A stretch of DNA of 46,746 nt. Source: Solirubrobacterales bacterium (lineage in GTDB: Bacteria > Actinomycetota > Thermoleophilia > Solirubrobacterales > 70-9). The stretch is taken from positions 1-46,746 of the forward strand of contig JADGPJ010000013.1 in the NCBI GenBank assembly GCA_017882505.1, in the 5' to 3' direction. Position numbers and translations under genes: made by a program. The first letter of the stretch is position 1, and every line of letters begins with the position of its first letter. Under the pieces are notes generated by a model that saw only the letters and a list, made by a program, of their open reading frames with translations, did no database searches and was not told the origin of the DNA. Below are positions 22,262 through 30,979 of this stretch, piece after piece.

Positions 22262-23818
22262 CTACTTGGTGAGGCCGATGATCAGCTTCGCCGTCGCCAG
22301 TTCGCCCGAGGAGCCGGCGCCAAACGCCGCGAAGGCGATCTTGTCGAGGTATGGCTTGGCTTCCTGGAAGCCTTCCTGTTCGGCCGGTGGGACCAGGGCG
22401 CTGGCGAGCTGCACGGCCGCCGGTCCATCGATGAACCCGGCGATCGGTGTGCTGCCGAGAGCGGCGACGGCTTCCATGTAGGCCGGGTCCTCGGCCAGGG
22501 TCGCGCTCTTGCCCGCCGTCAGCGCCTGGGCCGAGGCGGCGAGGCCGTAGGAGATCGCGATGCGGTTGCCCGCGGCGGCGACCACGAGCGGCTTGCGGCC
22601 CAGTTCGGGGTCACGGATCGAGAATCCGGTCGCCTTGCCGGAGATCGCGGTGACGCCGGGGGTGCCAGAGGCCCGCAGCAGCAGGCCGATGTTGGAGACG
22701 GTGTTGGTCGCTTCCTTGGATCCCGTCGTCGTCAGCACGAGGGCGCCGGTGAGGTTGTCTTCGGTGTTGCCCTCGGCGAAGACGCCGATGTCGCCGATCG
22801 AGGCGCTGATCGATTCGAGGTCGATGCCGGCCGCCTTCATCGCGCTCTTCAGTTCGTTCGGTTCGAGCTGGCCGGGGATGCCGGCGGCGTCGATGCGGTC
22901 GATCGCTTCACCGAAGCGCTTGCCGAAGTCAGCGGAGGCGAAGGCGGCGAAGGAGCCGCCGGGCAGCGAGCCGAGCAGGTCCGAGGCGTCGCCGGTGGGC
23001 GGGTTCTTGCCGCTGACGTTGCTGGCGAAGTCGATCTCGACCTGGTCGGACCCGGGCACCAAGCTGGCGACGGCGGTCGCTTCCTGCGGTTCGAGGCCGG
23101 CGGTTTCGAGGAAGGCTTCGGTTTCCGGGTCGATCGTGCCCGGCGTCTGTTCGATCAGGCCGCCGATGTCGACGTAGACGTCGGCGAGGCTTTCGCTCGA
23201 GGCGGCGTCCATGGCGCTGGTGAAGGCGTCGGCTTCGGACAGCGATTCCCCCTTGGAGGCGTCGACCATCGCCTTGAACGACTGTTCGGTTTCGGTGAAG
23301 ACGACGAAGTCGCCGACGATTCCGAGGGCTTCGCCGTCCTTGGTTTCGACCTCGTATTCGACGCCTTCGTAGGAGCTTTTCTTCAGTGACCCGCCGTCGT
23401 TGCTCTTGACGAAGTTGTCGATGAATTCCTGCGCGGCGGCGTTGTCGGTGCTCTGAACCGCGATCCCGTAGCCCTTGAAGTTGTTGCCGTCGTAGCTTTC
23501 GAGGTAGAGCCCCGCCTTTTCGCCGAGCCAGGGTTCGACGTCCTTCGTGTACTTGAAGGATTCGTCTGACTTCGCGGCCGCCTTTTCCGTTTCTTCGACG
23601 ATCAGGGCGCCAAGGTCGTCGATGCCGGCGACGTTCTTCGCGAGTGCTTCGATGTTGGACTTCAGGTCCCCCTGCGGGGCGATGGTCGCTTCGACGTAGA
23701 CCGGCGCTTTCGCGGGGACCAGGGTCGCCGGATCCGAGCCCGAACCGCCGCCGCCGCAGCCGGCGATCGCGATCGCGGCTGCGACCACGGCGAGGAGTGA
23801 GAGAAGCCGAATCCTCAT
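22262..23818 (-). CDS. DUF3352-type lipoprotein
   Basis: This 518-residue protein has a lipoprotein signal ending at Cys21 (AIAIAGC) and a Gly/Ser linker. The mature part resembles actinobacterial DUF3352 proteins: VPAKAPVYVEATIAP at the start, then LGEKAGLYLESYDG, VGDFVVFTETEQSFKAMVDA and LGSLPGGSFAAFASADFG. Several repeated alpha/beta units recur through the chain. It would sit on the outer face of the membrane; function is unknown. Lys/Asp/Glu codons (AAG, GAC, GAA) are more frequent than in neighbouring genes. It sits between glmS and acpS. Confidence 0.8.
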   Translation of the reverse strand: MRIRLLSLLAVVAAAIAIAGCGGGGSGSDPATLVPAKAPVYVEATIAPQGDLKSNIEALAKNVAGIDDLGALIVEETEKAAAKSDESFKYTKDVEPWLGEKAGLYLESYDGNNFKGYGIAVQSTDNAAAQEFIDNFVKSNDGGSLKKSSYEGVEYEVETKDGEALGIVGDFVVFTETEQSFKAMVDASKGESLSEADAFTSAMDAASSESLADVYVDIGGLIEQTPGTIDPETEAFLETAGLEPQEATAVASLVPGSDQVEIDFASNVSGKNPPTGDASDLLGSLPGGSFAAFASADFGKRFGEAIDRIDAAGIPGQLEPNELKSAMKAAGIDLESISASIGDIGVFAEGNTEDNLTGALVLTTTGSKEATNTVSNIGLLLRASGTPGVTAISGKATGFSIRDPELGRKPLVVAAAGNRIAISYGLAASAQALTAGKSATLAEDPAYMEAVAALGSTPIAGFIDGPAAVQLASALVPPAEQEGFQEAKPYLDKIAFAAFGAGSSGELATAKLIIGLTK

Positions 23819-23840
23819 GCGAGCGGAGATCGTAGCGGCG

Positions 23841-25691
23841 TCACTCGACGGTGACCGTCTTCGCCAGGTTTCGCGGCTGATCGACGTTGAGGCCGCGGGC
23901 GCGGGCGATGTCGTAAGCGAGCAGCTGCAACGGCAGGATCGCGACGATCGGCTGCAGGATCCAGTCGGTGCGGGAGACCTCGATCGTCTCGTCGGCGACT
24001 TCGGCGGCGCGCTCGTTGCCGACGGTGGAGATCGCGATCGTCTGGGCCCCACGGGCGCGGACCTCTTCGACGTTGGAGAGGACCTTCTCCAAGACGGGGC
24101 TATCGGTGGCGATGCAGACGACCGGTGTCGACTCGTCGAGCAGGGCGATCGGGCCGTGCTTCATCTCCCCCGCCGCGTAGGCGTCGGTGGGGATGTAGGA
24201 GACCTCCTTCAACTTCAGCGCTCCCTCCAGGCAGACCGGCAGGCCGATGTGACGGCCGAGGTAGAGGAAGAAGCTCTGGTCGCTGTGGGCGGCCGAGACC
24301 GCGGCGACGCCCTCCTCGACCGCGGCGAGCGTCTCCTCGATCTTCGACGGCAGCGCCTTCAGGGCCGCGACCAGCTCGATCACGCGCGCGGACGGCAGGG
24401 TCCCGCGCAGCTCCGCCAGCCGCAGCCCGAACAGGTACATCGCGGCGACCTGGGCGACGAAGGTCTTGGTCGCGGCGACGCTGACCTCGAGCCCGGCGCG
24501 GGTGTAGAGGACGGCATCGGCTTCGCGCGTCACCTGGCTGCCCATGATGTTGGTTACTGCCAGCACGGTGGCGCCGGCCTCGCGGGCCAGGCGCATCGCC
24601 GCCAGGGTGTCCGCCGTCTCCCCCGACTGCGTCATCCCGATCACCAGATCGCCGGGGCCGACGACCGGGTTGCGGTAGCGGTACTCGGAGGCGATGTCCA
24701 TTTCGACCGGCACCCGCGCCCACTCCTCGATTGCGTAGCGACCGATCAGGCCGGCGTGGTAGGAGGTTCCGCAGGCGACGATCACGATCCGCTTCAGGTC
24801 GCGCAGGAAGGAGTCCTCGAGCACGACGTCGGAGAGGTCGACGCCCTCCTCGCCGGGCAGGCGGTCGGCGATCGTCTCGGCGACGGCGTCGGCCTGTTCG
24901 TGGATCTCCTTCAGCATGAAGGTCTCGTAGCCGCCCTTCTCGGCCGTGTCGGCATCCCAGGTCACCTCTTCGGAGGCGCGCTCGATCGGCGTCCCCTCGG
25001 TGTCGGTGATGCGGACGCCGCCGGCTTCGATTTCGACGATCTCGCAGTTTTCAATCGGCACCGCGATCCGGGTGTCGGCGAGGAAAGCGGGGATCGCCGA
25101 GGCGAGGAAGGTCTCCCCCTCGCCGACGCCGGCGACCAGCGGGCACTCCTTGCGGGCGCCGAGCAGGCGATCGGGCTCGTCGGCGTGCATCGCGACGAAG
25201 GCGTAGTGGCCGCGCAGCTCGGCGTAGGCGGCGCGGACGGCGGCGGCGAGATCGCCGTCGTAGTGGTGGGCGATCAGGTGGGCGACCACCTCGGCGTCGG
25301 TGTCGGAGGTGAAGACCTCGCCCTCGGCCTGGAGCCGCTTGCGCAGGCCGGCGTGGTTCTCGACGATCCCGTTGAGGACGATGTGGACCTTGCCGGAGCT
25401 GTCGTCGTGCGGGTGCGCGTTCTCCTTGGTGACGCGGCCGTGGGTCGCCCAGCGGGTGTGGGCGATCCCGGTGTTGGACGGCGGCAGAGCGCCGGCGCCG
25501 TTGTCGGCGCGGCCGTCGACCGCGGCCCGCAGGTTGGCGAGGTTGCCGACCGCGTGGACGCTCTCGACGCCACCGTCCCCGAGCACCGAGAGGCCGGCCG
25601 AGTCATACCCCCGGTATTCGAGCTTTTCCAGCCCCGCCAGCAGCAGCTCCTCGCAGGGGCGGGAGCCGACGTATCCGACTATTCCGCACAT
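23841..25691 (-). CDS. glmS: Glucosamine-6-phosphate synthase (isomerizing)
   Basis: This 616-residue enzyme makes glucosamine-6-phosphate from fructose-6-phosphate and glutamine, the entry step to UDP-GlcNAc. The N-terminal glutaminase begins MCGIVGYVGSRP with the catalytic Cys and has RWATHGRVTKENAHPH. Two SIS domains follow (ACGTSYHAG, GMTQSGETADTLAA) and the C-terminus is the standard PRNLAKTVTVE. Normal length. glmM lies 31 bases upstream on the same strand, so the pair probably forms one transcript. Confidence 0.97.
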   Translation of the reverse strand: MCGIVGYVGSRPCEELLLAGLEKLEYRGYDSAGLSVLGDGGVESVHAVGNLANLRAAVDGRADNGAGALPPSNTGIAHTRWATHGRVTKENAHPHDDSSGKVHIVLNGIVENHAGLRKRLQAEGEVFTSDTDAEVVAHLIAHHYDGDLAAAVRAAYAELRGHYAFVAMHADEPDRLLGARKECPLVAGVGEGETFLASAIPAFLADTRIAVPIENCEIVEIEAGGVRITDTEGTPIERASEEVTWDADTAEKGGYETFMLKEIHEQADAVAETIADRLPGEEGVDLSDVVLEDSFLRDLKRIVIVACGTSYHAGLIGRYAIEEWARVPVEMDIASEYRYRNPVVGPGDLVIGMTQSGETADTLAAMRLAREAGATVLAVTNIMGSQVTREADAVLYTRAGLEVSVAATKTFVAQVAAMYLFGLRLAELRGTLPSARVIELVAALKALPSKIEETLAAVEEGVAAVSAAHSDQSFFLYLGRHIGLPVCLEGALKLKEVSYIPTDAYAAGEMKHGPIALLDESTPVVCIATDSPVLEKVLSNVEEVRARGAQTIAISTVGNERAAEVADETIEVSRTDWILQPIVAILPLQLLAYDIARARGLNVDQPRNLAKTVTVE

Positions 25692-25722
25692 GAAGACGAG
25701 TAAGCGTAGGGGTCGGCCATTC

Positions 25723-27042
25723 TCAGGCCAGCTCTCGACGGACGACGCCGACCAGTCGCTCGCAGACCGCGTCGGCCTCCTCGGAGCTCGGTGCCTCGAC
25801 CATCACCCGGACCAGCGGCTCGGTGCCCGACGGGCGCAGCAGCACCCGGCCGCGCCCCTCGAGCCCGTCCCGCTCGCGCGCGACGGCCGCCCAGACCGAG
25901 GCGGCGTCGGCGACGGCGTCGCGGTCGGCGACCTCGACGTTGACGAGTGTCTGGGGCAGCTTCTTCATCGGCGCCGCGGTGGCGAGCGGAACATCGCCGA
26001 GCTCGCGCACCGTCATCAGCGCCGCGGCGATCCCGTCACCGGTGGCGACGAAGTCGGTGGCGATGATGTGGCCCGACTGCTCGCCGCCGAGGTTCCAGTC
26101 GCGACGGCGCATCTCGTCGATCACGTAGCGGTCGCCGACCTGGGTTACGGCGACCTCTATCCCCGCCTCCTCCATCGCTTGGTGAAAGCCGAAGTTGGAC
26201 ATCACGGTGACGACGACGCCACCGCCGAGCTCCCCGCGGCGGGACATGCCGCGAGCCGCGAGCGCGATCAGCTCGTCGCCGTCGTGGACCTTCCCCGAAC
26301 CGTCGACGGCGAGGACGCGGTCACCGTCGCCGTCGAAGGCGAAGCCGATCTCGGCGCCCGACTCGACGACGCGCTGCGCCAGCGACTCGACGTGAGTGGA
26401 GCCGCAGCCGGAGTTGATGTTCTGCCCGTCCGGTTCGACGCCGATCGTCTCGACGTCGGCGCCAAGGCGCTCGAAGATCGCCGGAGCGGCGCGATGGGTG
26501 GCGCCGTTGGCGCAGTCGAGGACGATGCGGCGGCCGGAGAGATCGAGCGGGAAGGCCGCCTCCAACTCGCGCAGGTAGTCCTCGAGGCCACCGTTGAGCT
26601 CGCGTATCCTCCCGACCGCGGCGCCGCCGGCGGGCTCCTCGAGCAACGACTCGATCCGCGCCTCGAGCTCGTCGCCAAGCTTGGTCCCCTGATTGCTGAA
26701 GAACTTGATGCCGTTGTCGCGGTAGGGGTTGTGCGAGGCGGAGACGACCGCCGCCAGGTCGAGACCCAGCCGCTTGACCAGGATCGCCGCCGCCGGCGTC
26801 GGCAGCACTCCTCCCAGAAACGCATCTCCGCCCGCCGCGGCAACCCCCGCCGCCAGCGCCGCCTCCAGCATCGGCCCCGACTCCCGCGTATCGCGAACGA
26901 TCAGCACCTGGGGACGTTGGGCGTCGAGAGAGGCGGTCGTGGCCCTTCCGAGGGCGGTGGCGAGCTCAGCGGTGAGAAAGGTTCCCGCCTCGCCCCGCAC
27001 GCCGTCAGTTCCAAACAATTTTCTGGTCGTCTGAGTCGTCAT
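25723..27042 (-). CDS. glmM: Phosphoglucosamine mutase
   Basis: This 439-residue enzyme interconverts glucosamine-6- and 1-phosphate. It starts KLFGTDGVRG, has the active-site phosphoserine loop VVSASHNPYRDNGIKFF (about residues 97-113), the metal loop FDGDGDRVLAVD, the sugar loop GGEQSGHI and the phosphate-binding C-terminus RPSGTEPLVRVMVEA. AGGAG precedes ATG 27042. The 168-bp gap to rpsI has no obvious ORF. Confidence 0.97.
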   Translation of the reverse strand: MTTQTTRKLFGTDGVRGEAGTFLTAELATALGRATTASLDAQRPQVLIVRDTRESGPMLEAALAAGVAAAGGDAFLGGVLPTPAAAILVKRLGLDLAAVVSASHNPYRDNGIKFFSNQGTKLGDELEARIESLLEEPAGGAAVGRIRELNGGLEDYLRELEAAFPLDLSGRRIVLDCANGATHRAAPAIFERLGADVETIGVEPDGQNINSGCGSTHVESLAQRVVESGAEIGFAFDGDGDRVLAVDGSGKVHDGDELIALAARGMSRRGELGGGVVVTVMSNFGFHQAMEEAGIEVAVTQVGDRYVIDEMRRRDWNLGGEQSGHIIATDFVATGDGIAAALMTVRELGDVPLATAAPMKKLPQTLVNVEVADRDAVADAASVWAAVARERDGLEGRGRVLLRPSGTEPLVRVMVEAPSSEEADAVCERLVGVVRRELA

Positions 27043-27210
27043 CGTCTCCTATTCGGCGATCGAGGCCAAAGCCTCCACATTCGGAGTGCTGAGGCGAGCG
27101 AAATTCAAGCCTGGCAAGGAAGCAGGCCGACTGGTGCAGCGAGCTTAGTAGTTACCAAGTGAGCAAACCGGACGGCCGAGGACACCGCCGGGCGAAGATC
27201 TGCAGCCGCC

Positions 27211-28041
27211 TCAGCGCTTCGAGAACTGAGGCTTCTTGCGGGCCTTCTTAAATCCGGCCTTGCGACGCTCCTTGACGCGGGCGTCACGGGTGAGGAAGCC
27301 CCGGCGCTTGAGGTCACCGCGGAGCTCGGCGTCGATCTCGGTCAGCGCCCGGGCGATGCCGTGGCGGACCGCGCCGGCCTGGCCGCTGATACCGCCGCCG
27401 TGGACGCGGACACGGACGTCGACGTTGCCCTCGTAACCGGAGACGGTGAGCGGCTGGGTGGCCATCGTCTGGTGCAGGGGACGGGGGAAGAACTCCTCGA
27501 GGCTGCGCTTGTTGACTTCGATCTTGCCGTCGCCGGGAAGCAGGGTGACGCGGGCGATCGAGCACTTGCGCTTGCCGGTGGCAAGGAAGCGGGACCCGCT
27601 CTCCATCTTCGCCGGGGCACGGCTCGCGGCGTCGGTGTCGGAATCGTCGGCGCCGGCCAGAGCGGCCTCGCGACGGGCCTTCTCCTCTTCCTCGGCTTCG
27701 AGGCGCGCTTTCTCCTCGGTGCTGAGCTTGGTCTCGGGCTCGACCGCGATCGGCTCCAGGTCGGCACCGGGAATCACGTCTTTCTTCTTCTCGGCGGGAG
27801 CCTCCTCAGTCTCGGGCTCAGCAACCTCCTCGGCTGTCTCGGGCTCAGCAACCTCCTCGGCTGCCTCGGGCTCCGCGGCCTCCTCGGCCACCGGCTCCTC
27901 GGACGGCTCCTGCTCAACCACCTGCTCCTCGGCGGGCGACTCGACCTCCGCCGCCTCGGCTGGGACCTCAGACGCCTCATCCACGGGTGGCGCGTCTGGT
28001 CCCTCGGTCGTCTCGTCGAGCGTTTTGTCGTCGTCTGCCAT
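27211..28041 (-). CDS. rpsI: 30S ribosomal protein S9 with long acidic N-terminal extension
   Basis: The C-terminal 125 residues (about 152-276) are a normal S9: ATGKRKCSIARVTLLPG, HGGGISGQAGAVRHGIARAL, and the basic tail KARKKPQFSKR that reaches the P site. About 150 residues ahead of it are very rich in Glu, Ala, Pro and Asp (EEVAEPETAEEVAEPET), followed by a charged helix (STEEKARLEAEEEEKARREA). Ordinary S9 is about 130 residues, and actinobacterial versions have modest acidic extensions; this one is far longer. ATG 28041 overlaps the rplM stop (TGATG). Confidence 0.95.
   Translation of the reverse strand: MADDDKTLDETTEGPDAPPVDEASEVPAEAAEVESPAEEQVVEQEPSEEPVAEEAAEPEAAEEVAEPETAEEVAEPETEEAPAEKKKDVIPGADLEPIAVEPETKLSTEEKARLEAEEEEKARREAALAGADDSDTDAASRAPAKMESGSRFLATGKRKCSIARVTLLPGDGKIEVNKRSLEEFFPRPLHQTMATQPLTVSGYEGNVDVRVRVHGGGISGQAGAVRHGIARALTEIDAELRGDLKRRGFLTRDARVKERRKAGFKKARKKPQFSKR
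27810..27863. repeat. Tandem 27-bp repeat in the rpsI extension
   Basis: Two identical 27-bp units lie at 27810-27836 and 27837-27863, with a degenerate third. On the minus strand each encodes nine residues of the AEEVAEPET type. This suggests the acidic extension grew by local duplication. Confidence 0.85.
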
Positions 28042-28472
28042 CACGTGGTCTCCATCGGTTTCGGCTGCTGCGCCGCATGTGGGTGGTCGGGGCCGGCGTA
28101 GACCTTGAGCTTGGTCAGCTGCTGGCGGGCGAGGCGGTTCCGCGGCAGCATTCCCTTCACTGCCTTGCGGATCACCTCCTCGGGGCGGCGGTCGAGCATC
28201 TCAGCCAGCGTCCGCGACTTGATCCCACCGGGATAGCCGCTGTGGCGCCAGTAGGTCTTCTGCGCGAGCTTGTCGCCGGTGACGTGGATCTTCTCCGCGT
28301 TGACGACGACGATGAAGTCGCCGGTGTCGATGTGCGGCGTGTACTCGGGCTTGCGCTTGCCCCGCAGCGCGTCGGCGATCTGGGTCGCCAGGCGGCCCAG
28401 GGTCTTGCCCTCGGCGTCGACGACATACCAGTCTCGCTGGCGGTTGGCTGGGGTGGCAACGAAGGTCTTCAT
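28041..28472 (-). CDS. rplM: 50S ribosomal protein L13
   Basis: This 143-residue protein is a standard L13: [44 protein letters not shown], and [21 protein letters not shown]. It begins at ATG 28472 and is coupled to rpsI, the usual rplM-rpsI pair. The 5' region (28473-28545) is shared with the divergent c-di-AMP riboswitch transcript. No recognised L13 leader is evident. Confidence 0.97.
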   Translation of the reverse strand: MKTFVATPANRQRDWYVVDAEGKTLGRLATQIADALRGKRKPEYTPHIDTGDFIVVVNAEKIHVTGDKLAQKTYWRHSGYPGGIKSRTLAEMLDRRPEEVIRKAVKGMLPRNRLARQQLTKLKVYAGPDHPHAAQQPKPMETT

Positions 28473-28531
28473 CGTGAAAAAACCGCGCAGGCGACCCAGC
28501 GCGGCTTCGGGATCATAGCCATCCCGCGCTC

Positions 28532-28537
28532 TATACT
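28532..28537 (+). promoter_or_regulatory. Possible -10 element ahead of the c-di-AMP riboswitch
   Basis: TATACT at 28532-28537 lies in the divergent intergenic region, just before the first conserved riboswitch bases. No convincing -35 box at standard spacing was found. On the other strand the same bases read AGTATA, so assignment to one direction is uncertain. Confidence 0.35.
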
Positions 28538-28545
28538 GCCGCGCC

Positions 28546-28697
28546 AGCAACGCCGAATTCCGTCTGGGCGACCAAACGGGAGCGGAGGAACCGCAGAGAC
28601 CGAGCAGGTCGCAGGGGCGAATCGGACGAATTGGTCCGTAGCGCATCTCTTTCAGCGCGAGCCCGACAGCTAACTCCGCAGGCAATCGAAAGAGAGG
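28546..28697 (+). promoter_or_regulatory. ydaO/yuaA-type c-di-AMP riboswitch
   Basis: The leader of the M23 gene carries conserved segments of the ydaO class: GGGAGCGGAGGAACCGC at 28578-28594, CAGGGGCGAATCGG near 28612-28625, and the 3' core CCCGACAGCTAACTCCGCAG at 28662-28681 followed by GCAATCGAAAGAGAGG. The last stretch also holds the probable ribosome binding site of the GTG start at 28704, so ligand binding could gate translation or transcription. In actinobacteria this riboswitch commonly controls cell-wall hydrolases, matching the gene downstream. The 5' boundary is approximate. Confidence 0.9.
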
Positions 28698-28703
28698 CTA
28701 GCG

Positions 28704-29645
28704 GTGCGCGGCAAAGGCAACCTCCGGCCAGGATCGGCCGGCTCGATATTCACCTTGGTGGCGATGGCGCTGCTGGCGATCTTCGCCGCGGGCGCCGTGG
28801 CGAGCACCGGCGGGGCGCCGACCCCGGGTGGCAGCCCGCCGCCGCCGGGAAGCGCCACCGGCGCCCCGGCCACCGCCCCCAGCGCCGGCACGCTGACGTT
28901 GGTGGCGGCCGAAACGACGCCGCGCAGGTCCTTCTACTTCGGCTACCGCTACCCGCGGCTCAGCTACACGATCGGCAGCAGCCAGCCGCTGAACGACCTG
29001 CGGATCGACATCGTCAACGCCGCCGGCGAAGTGGTGAAGACCTTCTACCGCGAAGACGTGGCGCCGAACGTGGCCGACAAGATCCGCTGGGACGGCACGA
29101 CCGCCGAAGGCAAACCGGCCCGCAACGGGCACTACAGCTTCCAGATCGGCCCCCAGACCCCTGCCCCTCCCGCCCGCAAGGCGACGACCTCGACGGCGCT
29201 CAGCCTCAGCTTCACGTTCTACGGCTACTCCTTCCCGGTCCTCGGCCCTCACGAATTCAGCCTCGGCGCCGGCCGCTTCGGGGCTCCGCGCTCGGGCCAC
29301 ACCCACGAGGGCCAGGACGTGATGGCCGAATGCGGGACGCCGCTCGTCGCCGCCCGCGGCGGCAAGGTCCAGTACGCCGGCTTCCAGTACGCGGCCGGCA
29401 ACTACGTGGTCATCGACGGCCGCGGCACGCCGAACGACTTCATGTACGCGCACCTCGCCGAACCCTCGCCGCTGCACACCGGCGACACCGTTCGCACCGG
29501 CCAGCCGATCGGGATCGTCGGCGAGACCGGCGACGCCACCGCCTGCCACCTCCACTTCGAGATGTGGGGCCCTCCCGGCTGGTACGAAGGCGGCAGCCCC
29601 TTCGATCCTCTCCCCGAACTAGAAAAGTGGGACAGGTACAGCTGA
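28704..29645 (+). CDS. M23-family (LytM-type) metallopeptidase
   Basis: This 313-residue protein has an N-terminal membrane segment or signal (about 13-33), a Pro/Gly-rich linker, and a FlgD-like beta domain (LRIDIVNAAGEVVKTFYRED ... WDGTTAEGKPARNGHYSF, about 92-150). A C-terminal M23 domain follows, with zinc ligands in HEGQDVMAECGTP (HxxxD) and HLHFEMWG (HxH). Such enzymes cut peptidoglycan cross-bridges outside the cell. The GTG at 28704 follows GAGG of the riboswitch. c-di-AMP control would link wall turnover to osmotic state. Confidence 0.9.
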   Translation: MRGKGNLRPGSAGSIFTLVAMALLAIFAAGAVASTGGAPTPGGSPPPPGSATGAPATAPSAGTLTLVAAETTPRRSFYFGYRYPRLSYTIGSSQPLNDLRIDIVNAAGEVVKTFYREDVAPNVADKIRWDGTTAEGKPARNGHYSFQIGPQTPAPPARKATTSTALSLSFTFYGYSFPVLGPHEFSLGAGRFGAPRSGHTHEGQDVMAECGTPLVAARGGKVQYAGFQYAAGNYVVIDGRGTPNDFMYAHLAEPSPLHTGDTVRTGQPIGIVGETGDATACHLHFEMWGPPGWYEGGSPFDPLPELEKWDRYS

Positions 29646-29691
29646 AGCTAGTCCGGCAGGCCTCGCTGAAGAGCTTCCGGAGCCCGCTATT

Positions 29692-30138
29692 TCAGTTCGC
29701 GCAGCGCTCGCAGGTGCCGCGAAGCACCACGTCGTGCTCGGTGACCTCGAAGCTCATGCCCTCCGAGACCTCATGGATCGCCCGCTCCAACGAGGAGTTC
29801 TCAAAGGGGACCATGCGGCCGCAGTCGCGGCAGATCGCGTGATGGTGGTGATGGCCGGCGGGGTCGACGCGCTCGTAACCGGCGGTGCCACGGCAGACCT
29901 CGATCCGCTGGACCAGGCCCAGCTGCTCGAGCTGCTCGAGCGCGCGGTACACGCTCGCCCTGCCGACCGGGGGCCGGCGGCGGCGCAGCTCGTCGTCGAG
30001 ATCCAGCGCGGTTACCGCACAGTCGTGGCCGGCGAGCGCCTCGACCACCGCGGTGCGGGCGCCGCCGCGGCGGTGGCCGGCCGCCTGCAGGGTCTCCAGC
30101 GCGTGCTCGGCCCAGCTGGTGTCGGTGGACCTGGTCAT
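29692..30138 (-). CDS. Fur-family metal regulator, probably Zur
   Basis: This 148-residue protein has the Fur winged helix (RASVYRALEQLEQLGLVQRI, about 58-77), a His-rich metal site (DPAGHHHHHAICRDCGR) and the structural zinc cysteines CRDC and CERC. Genetic context (end of a ZnuABC-type operon, one base after the permease stop) argues for Zur, repressing zinc uptake when zinc is ample. Fur or manganese-type Mur would look similar. A Fur-type hexamer array is seen upstream of the operon at 33467-33484. Confidence 0.88.
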   Translation of the reverse strand: MTRSTDTSWAEHALETLQAAGHRRGGARTAVVEALAGHDCAVTALDLDDELRRRRPPVGRASVYRALEQLEQLGLVQRIEVCRGTAGYERVDPAGHHHHHAICRDCGRMVPFENSSLERAIHEVSEGMSFEVTEHDVVLRGTCERCAN

Positions 30139-30139
30139 C

Positions 30140-30979
30140 TCAATGATCGTAACCAGCGGCGAGGTTGAGACGGCCGCGATTCGGACGGATCAAACCCAGC
30201 GGCAGCGAGAGCAGGTAGGCGACGACGATCGCCAGGGCGACGGAGGCGCCACCGGCCGTGCCGACGTAATAGGAGAGGTAGAGGCCGGCGAGGCCGGAGA
30301 GCACGGCGATCGCCACCGCGACGGCGATCATCGGACCGATCCGGTCGGTGAGGTTGCGAGCGGCCGCGGCGGGGCCGACGAAGACGGCGACGACGAGCAG
30401 GTTGCCGAGCCCCTGGACGGCGACGACGATCCCCGCCGCCAGCAGGATCAGCAGCGCCGCGTCGGCGAAGGCGGGTGAGAGCCCGAGCGCGCGCGCTCCA
30501 CCGCGATCGAACCCGGTCGCCAGCAGCCGCCCGTGGAGGAGGAACAGCGCCACCCCCAGTAGCACCACGAGCGCCGCCGCCGAGATCAGGTCGCCGTCGC
30601 TGGGGCCGAGGATGTCGCCGAAGAGCAGCGTCTCGATCCCGGGCGGCGATTGCGGCGAGAGGGCCAGCAGCACCCCCAGCCCGAACATCGTCGTGACGAC
30701 GACCGCGACGCCGACGTCGCGGCTGACGCCCGGCAGGCGCGCGGCCAGCGCGATCGCCAGCGCCGCGAGGACGATCGCCGGCGTCGCTCCGAGCAGCAGC
30801 GGGATGCCGGCGATCGCCGCCAGAACCAGCCCGGGGAAGATCGAGTGCGCCAGCGACTCGGCGGCGTAGGAGACCTCGTAGAGGACGACCCAGCAGCCGA
30901 GGGCGCCACCGGCGATCGCCAGCAGGGTCATCTCGGCGATCGCCCGCTGCATGAACGGTTCCTGTAAGGGCTCGAACAT
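30140..30979 (-). CDS. znuB: Metal ABC transporter permease (ZnuB-like)
   Basis: This 279-residue ABC-3 permease has about eight helices with family blocks YAAESLAHSIFPGLVLAAIA, GDILGPSDGDL, LGLSPAFADA and VQGLGNLLVVAVFVGPAAAA. Its ATG overlaps the stop of the ATPase gene (TGATG). It is a paralogue of the permease half of the fusion protein at 31707; the two N-termini align (FEPLQEPFMQRAIAEM against FDPFQLPFVQRGLLEV). Together they probably form a heterodimeric channel for zinc or manganese. Confidence 0.9.
   Translation of the reverse strand: MFEPLQEPFMQRAIAEMTLLAIAGGALGCWVVLYEVSYAAESLAHSIFPGLVLAAIAGIPLLLGATPAIVLAALAIALAARLPGVSRDVGVAVVVTTMFGLGVLLALSPQSPPGIETLLFGDILGPSDGDLISAAALVVLLGVALFLLHGRLLATGFDRGGARALGLSPAFADAALLILLAAGIVVAVQGLGNLLVVAVFVGPAAAARNLTDRIGPMIAVAVAIAVLSGLAGLYLSYYVGTAGGASVALAIVVAYLLSLPLGLIRPNRGRLNLAAGYDH

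Noticed and set aside
25300-27162. Plus-strand open frames opposite glmS and glmM
   Set aside because: They are antisense shadows with skewed composition; the minus-strand proteins contain complete catalytic motifs.
28473-28545. An L13 autoregulatory leader before rplM
   Set aside because: The short region shows no recognisable L13 leader structure and most of the intergenic sequence belongs to the divergent riboswitch.
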